Under the pieces are notes generated by a model that had not been told where the DNA came from, did not search any database, and was given only the letters and a program-made list of their open reading frames with translations. Below are positions 17,307 to 25,739 of a stretch of 40,434 nucleotides of DNA, one piece after another (the stretch's first letter is position 1; every line of letters begins with the position of its first letter). The position numbers and the translations under genes were made by a program. The DNA is taken from positions 1 to 40,434 of the forward strand of contig JAJYQS010000056.1 in the NCBI GenBank assembly GCA_021794475.1, in the 5' to 3' direction. The DNA is from a bacterium (GTDB lineage Bacteria > SZUA-79 > Acidulodesulfobacterales > Acidulodesulfobacteraceae).

Positions 17307-18128
17307 ATGTTGACGGATGTTCAAAATTTAAAAGATAAAAGAGGCATCCCCATAGATAAAGTGGGAATAAAAAACCTGCATTATCCCATATCTGTTCTTG
17401 ATAAAAAAAAGTCCTTTCAGCACACCGTAGCAGATATAAATATGTACGTCGATCTTCCCCATTACTTTAAAGGAACGCATATGAGCCGTTTTTTAGAGGT
17501 TTTAAACGAGTATAGGGGCGAGATAAGCATAGTCAGTTTTCCGGATATCTTAAGAAAAATTAAAAAAGTTTTAAATGCCGGTTCGGCGTCCGTCGAAATA
17601 GAATTTCCTTATTTTATCGAAAAAACAGCTCCGGTTAGCGGAAAAAAAAGTCTGATGGAATATATTTGCAGTTATAAGGGTACAATAAAAAACAAAAAAA
17701 CAAAATGCTATAATAATGATGATGCGGAAACTGAGGATGAAAGCGTTATTATAATCGGTATAAAAGTTCCTATAACTACATTATGCCCGTGTTCTAAAGA
17801 AATATCTAAATACGGCGCGCATAATCAAAGAGGGATTGTTTCTGTTTCACTTAAATTTTCCAAGCTGATATGGTTCGAGGATATAATAAACGATGTGGAA
17901 TCGTGCGCGAGCGCCCCTATATATTCTCTTTTAAAAAGAGCGGACGAAAGATTTTTAACCGAACACGCTTATGAGAATCCTATGTTTGTGGAGGATATAG
18001 TGAGGTGCGTTGCAGATATATTAAAGAGAAATAAGGATATCGAATGGTTCAGGATTGAGGCTGAAAACTTTGAGAGCATTCATAACCATAACGCTTATGC
18101 AATGACGGAAAGCGGATATAAAGATTAA
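17307..18128 (+). CDS. folE2: GTP cyclohydrolase I type B (FolE2)
   Basis: The 273-residue protein begins with the FolE2 signature DVQNLKDKRGIPIDKVGIKN and has KGTHMSRFLEVL (residues 55-66). The active-site run TTLCPCSKEIS contains C160 and C162, followed by GAHNQRG. The enzyme turns GTP into 7,8-dihydroneopterin triphosphate, the first step of folate (and, in queuosine-makers, preQ0) synthesis. It is the metal-flexible, often zinc-sparing alternative to FolE. A charged 20-residue insert (about 128-147) interrupts the region before the active site. It sits between pilQ and aroC with no strong Shine-Dalgarno, 124 bp after pilQ. Confidence 0.93.
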   Translation: MLTDVQNLKDKRGIPIDKVGIKNLHYPISVLDKKKSFQHTVADINMYVDLPHYFKGTHMSRFLEVLNEYRGEISIVSFPDILRKIKKVLNAGSASVEIEFPYFIEKTAPVSGKKSLMEYICSYKGTIKNKKTKCYNNDDAETEDESVIIIGIKVPITTLCPCSKEISKYGAHNQRGIVSVSLKFSKLIWFEDIINDVESCASAPIYSLLKRADERFLTEHAYENPMFVEDIVRCVADILKRNKDIEWFRIEAENFESIHNHNAYAMTESGYKD

Positions 18129-18241
18129 ATCTTAAATTGTTAATTATAAACTATAAAATAAATCATAAACTATAACTTATTAATCATAAATCATATATTA
18201 TAAAATCATAGATTATAAAATTTGGCGAGGCTGACAAAAAC

Positions 18242-19576
18242 ATGCTAAGGCTTATGACGGCAGGCGAATCCCATGGAAAAGGGCTTGTCACGATAATAGA
18301 CAACTTTCCTTCAGGTGTTAAAATAGATGAAAATTTTATAAATGAAAAGTTAGCCTTGAGGCAGTCAGGCTACGGAAGAGGAGCAAGACAAAAGATAGAA
18401 ACGGACAAGATAGAGTTTATATCCGGTGTCAGAGGCGGGTTTACAACCGGTTCACCCATTTCTTTTTTCATTAAAAACAGAGATTATGAAAATTGGAAAG
18501 ACAGAATGGATGTTTGCAGACCTGTTCCTGAGGATATCAAAATACATATTCCGAGACCAGGGCATGCCGATTTTGCAGGTTCTATAAAATACAATCTTGA
18601 TGATATAAGAAACGTCTTAGAGCGTTCAAGCGCCAGAGAGACGGCTTCCAGGGTTGCAGCAGGCGCTATATGCGAGCTTCTTTTAATGGAGTTTGATATA
18701 CGGTTTTCTTCAGCAGTTCTGAGTATTGGCGGTATAGACGCCGGTGCATCATATAATAAAGTTCATGCAAACCGTACAGACTATAGAAACGGCTGTGCAG
18801 ATGATAAGAACGGTGCAGGAAGAAGAATAGATTTTTCAGGAAGGACAACACCAGATGCCAATGATGCCGCTGCATTATCCATTGATTTATTTGATGATGA
18901 AATTTTATTAAATATCCGTAATTCCGATTTAAGAATGCCTTTTCCGGAGCAGGAACAGAAAGTAAAGATATTGATAGATGAATTAAAAAAAGAAGGCGAT
19001 ACGGTCGGCGGTATTATATTAGCGCAGGTTAAAAACGTTCCTATAGGTCTGGGAAGTTTTACCCAGTGGGATGAAAAGTTAGACGCGCATATTGCGATGT
19101 CCATAATGAGTATACAGGCGATGAAAAGCGTGGAAATAGGCACAGGCATAAGAGCGGGTTATATGCGGGGCTCTGATTTTCAAGATTCCATTTATTGCAG
19201 CAGCCGTAACGATATTAAAAATTGCTCAGACGAAGAGACAGCAAGAAAAAAATATTACAGGAAGACAGATAATGCAGGGGGTATAGAAGGCGGAATGTCA
19301 AATGGAGAGATTATTTCCGTTAAATGCGCGATGAAACCTATTCCAACGCTTATGAAACCATATTTGGATACTGTTAATTTGATGACGTGCGAACAGGAAA
19401 AAGCTTTCCTTGAAAGAAGCGATGTGTGCGCTGTTCCGGCTGCTTCAACGGTATGCGAATCGGCTCTTGCATTTACAATATGTCTTTTCTTTCTTAAAAA
19501 ATTCGGCGGCGACAGCGTTGAAGAAATAAAACGTAATTACGAAGGATATACAGGTCAGATTTTCAAGGAAAAATAA
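18242..19576 (+). CDS. aroC: Chorismate synthase
   Basis: The 444-residue enzyme makes chorismate from 5-enolpyruvylshikimate 3-phosphate using reduced FMN. Key motifs are TAGESHGKGL (6-15), SGYGRGARQKIE (42-53), HIPRPGHADFAG (102-113) and RSSARETASRVAAGA (128-142). The family is usually 350-390 residues. The extra length comes mainly from two polar loops, at about 175-200 and 305-335. Its start is MLRLMTAGES, so the usual first strand (G-x-x-x-R-x-T-x-GESHG) is trimmed but complete. It is followed within two bases by a broken aroK fragment and then by aroK. Confidence 0.93.
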   Translation: MLRLMTAGESHGKGLVTIIDNFPSGVKIDENFINEKLALRQSGYGRGARQKIETDKIEFISGVRGGFTTGSPISFFIKNRDYENWKDRMDVCRPVPEDIKIHIPRPGHADFAGSIKYNLDDIRNVLERSSARETASRVAAGAICELLLMEFDIRFSSAVLSIGGIDAGASYNKVHANRTDYRNGCADDKNGAGRRIDFSGRTTPDANDAAALSIDLFDDEILLNIRNSDLRMPFPEQEQKVKILIDELKKEGDTVGGIILAQVKNVPIGLGSFTQWDEKLDAHIAMSIMSIQAMKSVEIGTGIRAGYMRGSDFQDSIYCSSRNDIKNCSDEETARKKYYRKTDNAGGIEGGMSNGEIISVKCAMKPIPTLMKPYLDTVNLMTCEQEKAFLERSDVCAVPAASTVCESALAFTICLFFLKKFGGDSVEEIKRNYEGYTGQIFKEK

Positions 19577-19577
19577 T

Positions 19578-19625
19578 ATATTTTTTTTAATTGGATTTAT
19601 TGGAGCAGGTAAAGCTGAAGAATGA
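19578..19625 (+). repeat. Partial duplicate of the aroK 5' end (P-loop fragment)
   Basis: Read from 19578, this spacer encodes IFFLIGFIGAGKAEE then TGA (19623-19625). The real aroK begins MKNHIFLIGFMGAGKTETG. The DNA repeats with a 53-bp period: AATTGGATTTAT at 19589 and again at 19642, with GGAGCAGGTAA shared. So the Walker A end of aroK occurs twice in tandem, and the first copy has lost its ATG. Its stop overlaps the aroK ATG as ATGA. Confidence 0.85.
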
Positions 19626-20185
19626 AGAATCATATTTTTTTAATTGGATTTATGGGAGCAGGTAAGACCGAAACAGGAAAAATTTTGGCTAAGAAATTAA
19701 ATTATAATTTTATAGATTCTGACGATATAATAGAAAATAACGAACAGAATACGATTACTGAGATATTTAAGCTAAAAGGCGAGGATTATTTCAGAAATTT
19801 AGAAACAGGGTTTATCAGGAATTTTGCCTTAAATTGCGAAGAATATAATTACGTTAATAATAATAAAACACCCGATTATAAAAATAAAAATGAACATTGC
19901 GTGATTGCTACAGGGGGCGGGATGCCCTGTTTTAACGGTAATATTCAATTTTTAAAAGAAACCGGAACCGTCGTTTATCTTAAGGCAAGACCGGATACTA
20001 TTTATGAAAGGATAAAAGAAGAAAAACACAGACCCGTCTTAAATCGGACAGATTTTTCAATATCGGATATTGAAAATTTATTAAATAAACGGGAACAATT
20101 TTACGCTCAGGCAGATTTAATCATATATACAGACGGGATATCACCGGAGGGCGCGGCAGATGAAATAAAAATATTTTTAAAATAG
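19622..20185 (+). CDS. aroK: Shikimate kinase
   Basis: The 187-residue P-loop kinase phosphorylates shikimate at O3 in the aromatic pathway, two steps before AroC. It has Walker A GFMGAGKTET (9-18), the shikimate-binding acidic motif FIDSDDIIE (about 31-39), the ATGGGMP glycine loop, and the lid arginine region EEKHRPVLNRTD. An Asn/Lys-rich insert lies before the glycine loop (about 78-93). pilMNOPQ-aroK synteny is common in proteobacteria, and here folE2 and aroC have come between. No aroB follows. The start is directly behind the P-loop duplicate. Confidence 0.92.
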   Translation: MKNHIFLIGFMGAGKTETGKILAKKLNYNFIDSDDIIENNEQNTITEIFKLKGEDYFRNLETGFIRNFALNCEEYNYVNNNKTPDYKNKNEHCVIATGGGMPCFNGNIQFLKETGTVVYLKARPDTIYERIKEEKHRPVLNRTDFSISDIENLLNKREQFYAQADLIIYTDGISPEGAADEIKIFLK

Positions 20186-20428
20186 GCGCATATAATAAAT
20201 AAACTTATAATTAAATATATAATAAAACATATTATAACTATACATATAATAAACAAACTTGTAAATAAAACATAAATCTTAATAATTAAATATACAATAA
20301 TTGACTTATAATTAAAATATATAATAAATAAGCATAGTCAATTAAATAAAAAAATATAAAATAAATACCGGAAATAGATAAAATTATTAAAAAAATAAAT
20401 AAACGTTTTTCGATGACTGTTTATAATT

Positions 20429-22213
20429 ATGAAAAATTACAAGGCGGCAGCTATCGAATGTTTCGATGAGCAAGATAAATATAAAGATTCGATAACTGCG
20501 CTTTTTGACAGCGGAAATTACGCCGAAGCACATGTTGCTGCCCTCAGAATGACCGAAAAATTTCCGGATTGTGCTTTTGGTTGGAAAGCGCTTGGCGCAA
20601 TCTTAAAAATGCTTGGCAAAACCCTTGAATCTATAGGAGCCATGCAGAAAGCAATAGAACTGGCTCCCGCCGATGCCATTATATACAGCAATTTATCGGC
20701 TGCGCTGCAAGACATAAACAGATATAAGGAAGCGCAGATGTACTGTTTGAAAGCGATAGAACTGCAGCCCGACCTTGCCATAGCATATCATAATCTGGGC
20801 AGTGCCCTGAACAATATCGGCAGACCATTAGACGCACAAGCTGTTTGTCTGAGAGCTATTGAGCTTAAACCGGATTTCGCAGAAGCCTATTACAATTTAG
20901 GCAATGCGTTTAATGATACAGGCGCTCAGTCAAAAGCTCAGCTTTGCTATATTTGTGCGCTTAAGTTAAAGCCGGACAGTTTGCAGGCTTACGACAATGT
21001 GCTTATGGGTATGAATTATAATCCAGATTTCAGCATTGCATATTATAAAAAGTGTGCCGAAAAATATAGCGGATTAATAAGTTCCCGCGTTAACCGCACA
21101 TTTACAAATCATAATATACCGAAATCAGGGGATAAACTGAAAATCGGTTTTGTATCCGGAGATTTTAGGAATCATGCAGTAGGTCTTTTGCTGGAAAATA
21201 TGCTTAGCAGTATAAAAAATATAGAACTGTATGCTTACAGCGCGCATAATGCCGAAGACGAACTGACATGGAAAATAAAGCCTTATTTTAAAAAGTGGAC
21301 GGCTATTTATGATAAGAATGATGAAGAATCCGCACGTACAATCTATAAAGACGGCATTAACATTCTGTTTGATTTATCGGGACATACGAGATTTAACAGG
21401 CTACCTATTTTTACATATAAGCCTGCGCCGGTGCAGGTAAGCTGGCTTGGATATCCTGCAAGTACCGGAGTAAAAGAAATTGATTATTTTATAGGAGATT
21501 ATTATACTTTGCCTAAAAGCGAAGAAGTCCTTTTCAACGAAAAAATATACAGATTCCGCGGCTCATATATATGTCTTGCGCCCCCCCGTGAAGCACCTGA
21601 AGTGGAAACGCTGCCGGCTCTAAGGAACGGTTTTATAACATTCGGCTGTTTTAATAATCTTGCCAAGATTAACGATGAGGTTATAGCGCTATGGTCTGAA
21701 ATACTGCTGCAAATTCCTGCTGCAAGGCTGGTTCTAAAGACAAAGCAGTTAGGAGACAAAAACGTACGGGATATTCTGCTTAAAAAATTTAAAGACAATG
21801 GTGTGGCGGAAACAGGGAAAAGGATAATTTTAGAAGGAGCTTCGCCAAGGGCGGAGCTCCTTGCTTCTTATAATAAAATTGACATCTCGCTTGACCCTTT
21901 TCCGTATAACGGTGGTGTTACAGGCGCGGAGTCGGTATATATGGGTGTGCCGATATTAACGCTGAAAGGAGACAGGTTTGTATCAAGAGTCGGCGAAAGT
22001 ATAGCAAATAATGTCGGTATATCGCAGTTTATAGCGCAAAATAAAGAAGATTACATAAAAAAAGCAAAAGAGAACAGCTTAGATATTGCCATACTCGCAG
22101 ATTTACGGGCAAATCTCAGAAATACCTCTCTTAAGTCGTCTTTGTTTGACGGTACAAGATTTGCTGAAAATTTTGAGGAAGCTATGGCTGACATATGGAT
22201 GAAAAGTTTCTAA
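20429..22213 (+). CDS. TPR plus OGT/SPINDLY-like glycosyltransferase (GT41)
   Basis: This 594-residue cytoplasmic enzyme has about four to five tetratricopeptide repeats at residues 20-190 (for example YKEAQMYCLKAIELQPDLAIAYHNLGSAL). The GT41 catalytic domain follows: LKIGFVSGDFRNHAVG (237-252), ILFDLSGHTRFNRLP, PAPVQVSWLGYPASTG, FGCFNNLAKI, and the UDP-sugar site near the end (PYNGGVTGAESVYMGVPILTL). Bacterial OGT-like proteins attach GlcNAc or other sugars to Ser/Thr, and several modify flagellin. It sits 201 bp ahead of the flagellin gene, so flagellin is the likely acceptor by inference; sugar identity is unknown. Confidence 0.9.
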   Translation: MKNYKAAAIECFDEQDKYKDSITALFDSGNYAEAHVAALRMTEKFPDCAFGWKALGAILKMLGKTLESIGAMQKAIELAPADAIIYSNLSAALQDINRYKEAQMYCLKAIELQPDLAIAYHNLGSALNNIGRPLDAQAVCLRAIELKPDFAEAYYNLGNAFNDTGAQSKAQLCYICALKLKPDSLQAYDNVLMGMNYNPDFSIAYYKKCAEKYSGLISSRVNRTFTNHNIPKSGDKLKIGFVSGDFRNHAVGLLLENMLSSIKNIELYAYSAHNAEDELTWKIKPYFKKWTAIYDKNDEESARTIYKDGINILFDLSGHTRFNRLPIFTYKPAPVQVSWLGYPASTGVKEIDYFIGDYYTLPKSEEVLFNEKIYRFRGSYICLAPPREAPEVETLPALRNGFITFGCFNNLAKINDEVIALWSEILLQIPAARLVLKTKQLGDKNVRDILLKKFKDNGVAETGKRIILEGASPRAELLASYNKIDISLDPFPYNGGVTGAESVYMGVPILTLKGDRFVSRVGESIANNVGISQFIAQNKEDYIKKAKENSLDIAILADLRANLRNTSLKSSLFDGTRFAENFEEAMADIWMKSF

Positions 22214-22257
22214 TTAAATAATTAAATAATAATTAAATTAAATAAGTTAAAAAAAAT

Positions 22258-22285
22258 TAAAGTTTTTTTTGGTTAGTGACGATAA
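22258..22285 (+). promoter_or_regulatory. Sigma-28 (FliA)-like promoter of the flagellin gene
   Basis: TAAAGTTT (22258-22265) matches the sigma-28 -35 element. GACGATAA (22278-22285) matches seven of eight bases of GCCGATAA. The spacer is 12 bases, against 11 in the E. coli consensus. The predicted transcript starts near 22293 and leaves a leader of about 120 bases. Confidence 0.7.
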
Positions 22286-22370
22286 ATAAATAAGAGAAAG
22301 TAAAAAGCTGTTAATGTTGACAGTTTAAGGTTGAAGCGGTTTAAATTAATTAGTTTAAATCAATTAAAAG

Positions 22371-22406
22371 TTTTGCCACGGAAGGCAAAATAATTTATCA
22401 CGGAGG
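22371..22406 (+). promoter_or_regulatory. Flagellin leader hairpin with two CsrA-type sites, one over the ribosome site
   Basis: TTTTGCC (22371-22377) pairs with GGCAAAA (22384-22390) around the loop ACGGAA. CACGGAAG (22377-22384), spanning that loop, matches the CsrA consensus CANGGANG. A second match, CACGGAGG (22399-22406), contains the Shine-Dalgarno GGAGG eight bases before the flagellin ATG. The two-site plan resembles CsrA control of flagellin messages such as B. subtilis hag. No csrA or fliW gene is in this window. Confidence 0.65.
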
Positions 22407-22414
22407 ATAAAAAA

Positions 22415-23320
22415 ATGTACAACGGTCTATTTATCAACTCAAACCAGTCTGCGGTTATTGCAGAAACAAATCTTCAAAATACTAACAATCAGTTAGGCCA
22501 GTCGTTAAACGAACTTTCCAGCGGTCTTCAAATTACGGGCGCGTGGGTTAATCCTGCAGGATATGAAATAGCTCAGGGGTTGAATGCGACAGGTCTTGGT
22601 ATTACGCAGGCAACGGCAAACGCAAACAACGGCAACTCTTTAATTAACATCGCTTCGGGCGCATTATCGACAATTCAGGGTATGCTCGGTACTATGCAGA
22701 CGCTTGCCACTAATGCTGCGAACGGCACTAACAGCACTCAAAATTTGCAGGCGCTTCAAAGCGAATTTTCTCAGCTTGCTTCGGAAATTACCCAGATAGC
22801 AAGCTCTACGTCATTTAACGGTCTTAATCTTCTGACCGGCGGTAGTGGCAGCACTATCGGTGTAAGTGATTTTACATTTCAGATAGGTACTAATTCAGAC
22901 ACTGCTACAAGCCAGATTTCCGTATCTATACAGGGTGTAGCCGCTAATCTTCTTGGATTGGCATCTTCTGGCGGTACTATTATTAACTCATCTTTAAATA
23001 ATGTAAATCTTGTTGGTTCCACTACTGATAATACCTCTGCGTTGGTTGCTCTTTCCGCTGTTCAGGCTGCTATAAATCAGGTTTCAGGTATAAGCGGTCA
23101 GCTCGGTTCTTATCAGAACAGGGTTACGCAGATTATGGCTAATCTTCAGACGGAAGGCACAAATACTTCTGCGGCGTACGATAATATTATGGACGTTAAT
23201 TTTGCACAACAGACATCTCAGTATACGCTGCTTTCAACATTAGCCCAGTCTGGCGAAGCTATGCTTTCTCAGGCTTCTACGGTAAATCAGGGGCTTTTAA
23301 ACTTAGTAAGGGCGATATAA
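22415..23320 (+). CDS. fliC: Flagellin, charge-poor
   Basis: The 301-residue filament subunit has D0/D1 helices at both ends (residues 1-130 and about 215-301) and a small central domain, so it is a compact flagellin. The N-terminus INSNQSAVIAETNLQNTNNQL and the C-terminus ending in LLSTLAQSGEAMLSQASTV, then NLVRAI, are flagellin-like. The usual RINSAxDDAAG and SRIxDxD motifs are replaced (QITGAWVNPAGYEIA; YDNIMDVNFAQQ). By eye it has no lysine, histidine or cysteine, only two arginines and twelve acidic residues. Such low charge would suit export into acid. The ribosome site GGAGG is strong. Transcription is probably FliA-dependent. Confidence 0.93.
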   Translation: MYNGLFINSNQSAVIAETNLQNTNNQLGQSLNELSSGLQITGAWVNPAGYEIAQGLNATGLGITQATANANNGNSLINIASGALSTIQGMLGTMQTLATNAANGTNSTQNLQALQSEFSQLASEITQIASSTSFNGLNLLTGGSGSTIGVSDFTFQIGTNSDTATSQISVSIQGVAANLLGLASSGGTIINSSLNNVNLVGSTTDNTSALVALSAVQAAINQVSGISGQLGSYQNRVTQIMANLQTEGTNTSAAYDNIMDVNFAQQTSQYTLLSTLAQSGEAMLSQASTVNQGLLNLVRAI

Positions 23321-23388
23321 TAAGCAGGTAATGTCTGAAATAAATGAAATGTGAAAATTGTGTATAATGTATATTGATAATTGGGACT

Positions 23389-23410
23389 CCCGCGGTGTAA
23401 AAACCGCGGG
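23389..23410 (+). terminator. GC-rich hairpin after flagellin
   Basis: CCCGCGG (23389-23395) and CCGCGGG (23404-23410) form a perfect 7-bp stem with an 8-base loop, followed by TTGATT rather than a long T run. It may be a partial terminator or an mRNA-stabilising 3' end for the abundant flagellin message. Confidence 0.6.
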
Positions 23411-23480
23411 TTGATTCCGTAAACAGTGTTTTCATATTTTTTGCTGCAGACAGAAGACACAAAAAAAGGCGGTGTGTGCT

Positions 23481-23936
23481 ATGAATAATATAGCAGATAG
23501 TCTAAATTCGATAAATATTCAGCAGACAGGCTTTTCTGATAAAGCAGCTGTTCCTCCGGTTAGCGGCTTGCAAAGTACTGCGGGCAATTTAGCAAAGGTA
23601 AAATCTGATACTGCTAATGGGGTTTATGTCCCTGCAAACGGTGTGCAAAATACAGGCAACGTTCAGTCTGCAGTGAAAAGTACGGCTGCGCCGGCTGCCG
23701 AGGCAAATAAAAATTTGCAGACGGTTCTTAAGACTGAGATAAAACAAAGTTTTAATCCAGTTCCTGCGCTTTCGACATTAACCCTTTTTAAATGGGACCC
23801 GAAAGCCGGCGGGACGGTTATAGATATAGTTAACTCAAAAACCGGAAAAGTCGAGTCTCAAATTCCGTCAGAGGAGTTTATAAAGTACATGATGTCCCAT
23901 TACCAGAAGGGGGCATTGCTGAACGAGAAATTATAA
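23481..23936 (+). CDS. flaG: FlaG-family flagellar protein
   Basis: I take ATG 23481, not GTG 23472, because AAAGGCGG (23465-23472) then lies eight bases ahead; this gives 151 residues. The first ~95 residues are low-complexity Ala/Gly/Ser/Thr/Asn. The last ~50 carry the FlaG pattern: LFKWDPKAGGTVIDIVNSKTGKVESQIPSEE, a relative of the F-x-x-D...VxVxDxxTxExIRQIPPEE motif (described here in two overlapping parts only). FlaG lies between flagellin and FliD in many bacteria and affects filament length. It is 160 bp after flagellin, past the hairpin. Confidence 0.85.
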   Translation: MNNIADSLNSINIQQTGFSDKAAVPPVSGLQSTAGNLAKVKSDTANGVYVPANGVQNTGNVQSAVKSTAAPAAEANKNLQTVLKTEIKQSFNPVPALSTLTLFKWDPKAGGTVIDIVNSKTGKVESQIPSEEFIKYMMSHYQKGALLNEKL

Positions 23937-24107
23937 AAATTGCGGATTAGCGGTATTAAATTATAATACTGAATATAAAGTTTATAGGTTTATAGTTAGT
24001 TTGATTGTTTTTTTATTTGTTGTTTTTTTGATGTTTTATTATTTTTATTCTAATTTTATTTATATTGTTTATATATTTGTAAAGATAACGTTAAGGAGGC
24101 GATATAA

Positions 24108-25583
24108 ATGTCTGTCCCTTCATTAAGCAGCAGTGCTGCAAGCAGCGGAAGCACTCCTATTTCATATCCTAATCAGGGATTAATAGTTGCCGGTACGGGG
24201 CTGTCTTCCGGAATAGATTACACTACCTTGCTCAATGCAATAGATAAGAGTCTTTCAGAACCTATTACGCTTATGAAAGACCAGGAATCTCCTTTAAACA
24301 CCGAATTGAGCGCATGGGGAACGATAAGTTCGGCTGCGTCCAATTTAAATTCTGCTGCCGCAGCGTTAGGTCAGACTTCGCTGTTTAATACATATTCAGC
24401 TGCATCAAGCGATCCTTCGGTAGCAACGGCAACTGCTTCGTCATCAGCGATTCCGGGGACTTATAGTTTAAGCGTCAGCGCTCTTGCTACTCAGGATGTT
24501 ATGGCTTCTCAGGGGGTTTCTGCAACTTCAACTGCGGTGTCCAGCTCAGGAGCTACAGGAACTTATGATATAACGGTAAACGGAAAAACAACCGATGTGG
24601 CTTTAAATTCTTCCACCGGTTATACGCTTGCCGATCTTTCTCAGGCAATAAACAATTCAGATGCCGGAGTCAGCGCGTCTATTATAAATAACGGCAGCTC
24701 TACCGACCCGTACCAGCTTGTGCTGACCAGTAATAATACCGGAACGAATAACGATATATCTGTAACCGCTCCGACGCTTGCTACGGGTTCTACCGCTACC
24801 GCTCTTAGTTTTACAACGACGCAAGCAGCTCAAAATGCAGCTTTGACTTACGGCGGAATAAGTATTACGAGCCAGTCCAATACAGTTAATGACGTTATTC
24901 CGGGCGTCACATTAAATCTGGCTTCTACAGGTTCTGCTACTATTACGGTTGGACTTGATACAAATGCGATAGATTCTGCCGTAAATAATTTTGTATCTTC
25001 TTATAATGAACTGCTAAGCGACGTGTCGTCTCAGCAGACATACAATACGAGTACTAAATCAACAGGACCGCTTGGCGGTAATCCTGCGCTCGCCACCCTT
25101 GTAAACAGTTTATACAGTTTTATGGGAAGCGAGGCTCCGGGCATGACGGGCAGCAGCGGACTTGCTTCAACATACGGAATTATTGAAAATGCGGACGGTT
25201 CCGGTCAGCTGCAGCTTAATACTACGACGTTAAATAGTATGCTGACATCAGATCCCCAGCAGGTTCAGCAATTTTTCAGCGCGCTTGTAAACGGCTCTCC
25301 GACAGCCGACGGTGTTTCAGAAAAGGGAGGAATGACCAATTTTTTAAATTCTTACACTAATCCGGCAAACGGAGTTATTTATTTTGAGCAGCAGCAGATT
25401 AATTTGCAGCTTAAAAATATGAACAATCAGATTGCTTCTCAAACTGCAATGGTGCAGCAGCAGATGGGGATGTATGTAAAACAGTTTGCAGCGTTAGAAC
25501 AGTACGTCGGAGAGATGAAAACTACAAGTGCCGCATTGGCAAGCCAGATAGGTCAGATGCCGTCAACAACCACAGGCGGTTAA
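24108..25583 (+). CDS. fliD: FliD, flagellar filament cap (hook-associated protein 2)
   Basis: The 491-residue protein has FliD_N near the start (GLSSGIDYTTLLNAI, residues 31-45, the G-x-x-S-G-x-D motif) and FliD_C at 270-480, ending in a Gln/Met-rich coiled coil. A Ser/Ala-rich N-terminal extension of about 25 residues precedes the motif. FliD pentamers cap the filament and fold flagellin subunits as they emerge. As in flagellin, charge is very low: I see no arginine, histidine or cysteine, and eight lysines. AAGGAGG before the ATG gives strong initiation. It is followed by fliS. Confidence 0.92.
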   Translation: MSVPSLSSSAASSGSTPISYPNQGLIVAGTGLSSGIDYTTLLNAIDKSLSEPITLMKDQESPLNTELSAWGTISSAASNLNSAAAALGQTSLFNTYSAASSDPSVATATASSSAIPGTYSLSVSALATQDVMASQGVSATSTAVSSSGATGTYDITVNGKTTDVALNSSTGYTLADLSQAINNSDAGVSASIINNGSSTDPYQLVLTSNNTGTNNDISVTAPTLATGSTATALSFTTTQAAQNAALTYGGISITSQSNTVNDVIPGVTLNLASTGSATITVGLDTNAIDSAVNNFVSSYNELLSDVSSQQTYNTSTKSTGPLGGNPALATLVNSLYSFMGSEAPGMTGSSGLASTYGIIENADGSGQLQLNTTTLNSMLTSDPQQVQQFFSALVNGSPTADGVSEKGGMTNFLNSYTNPANGVIYFEQQQINLQLKNMNNQIASQTAMVQQQMGMYVKQFAALEQYVGEMKTTSAALASQIGQMPSTTTGG

Positions 25584-25739
25584 TTAGATTTGTGCTTAAT
25601 TAGATTTGATGAATAAATATTTTAAATTTAAATTAAATATAGAACAAATTTAATTGAAATAAATTGGAAAAGAATTTAATATTGTCTAATTGTAAAATAA
25701 AATGAAAAATTGTATTTTTAAAAGGGAGCAAAAAAGATT

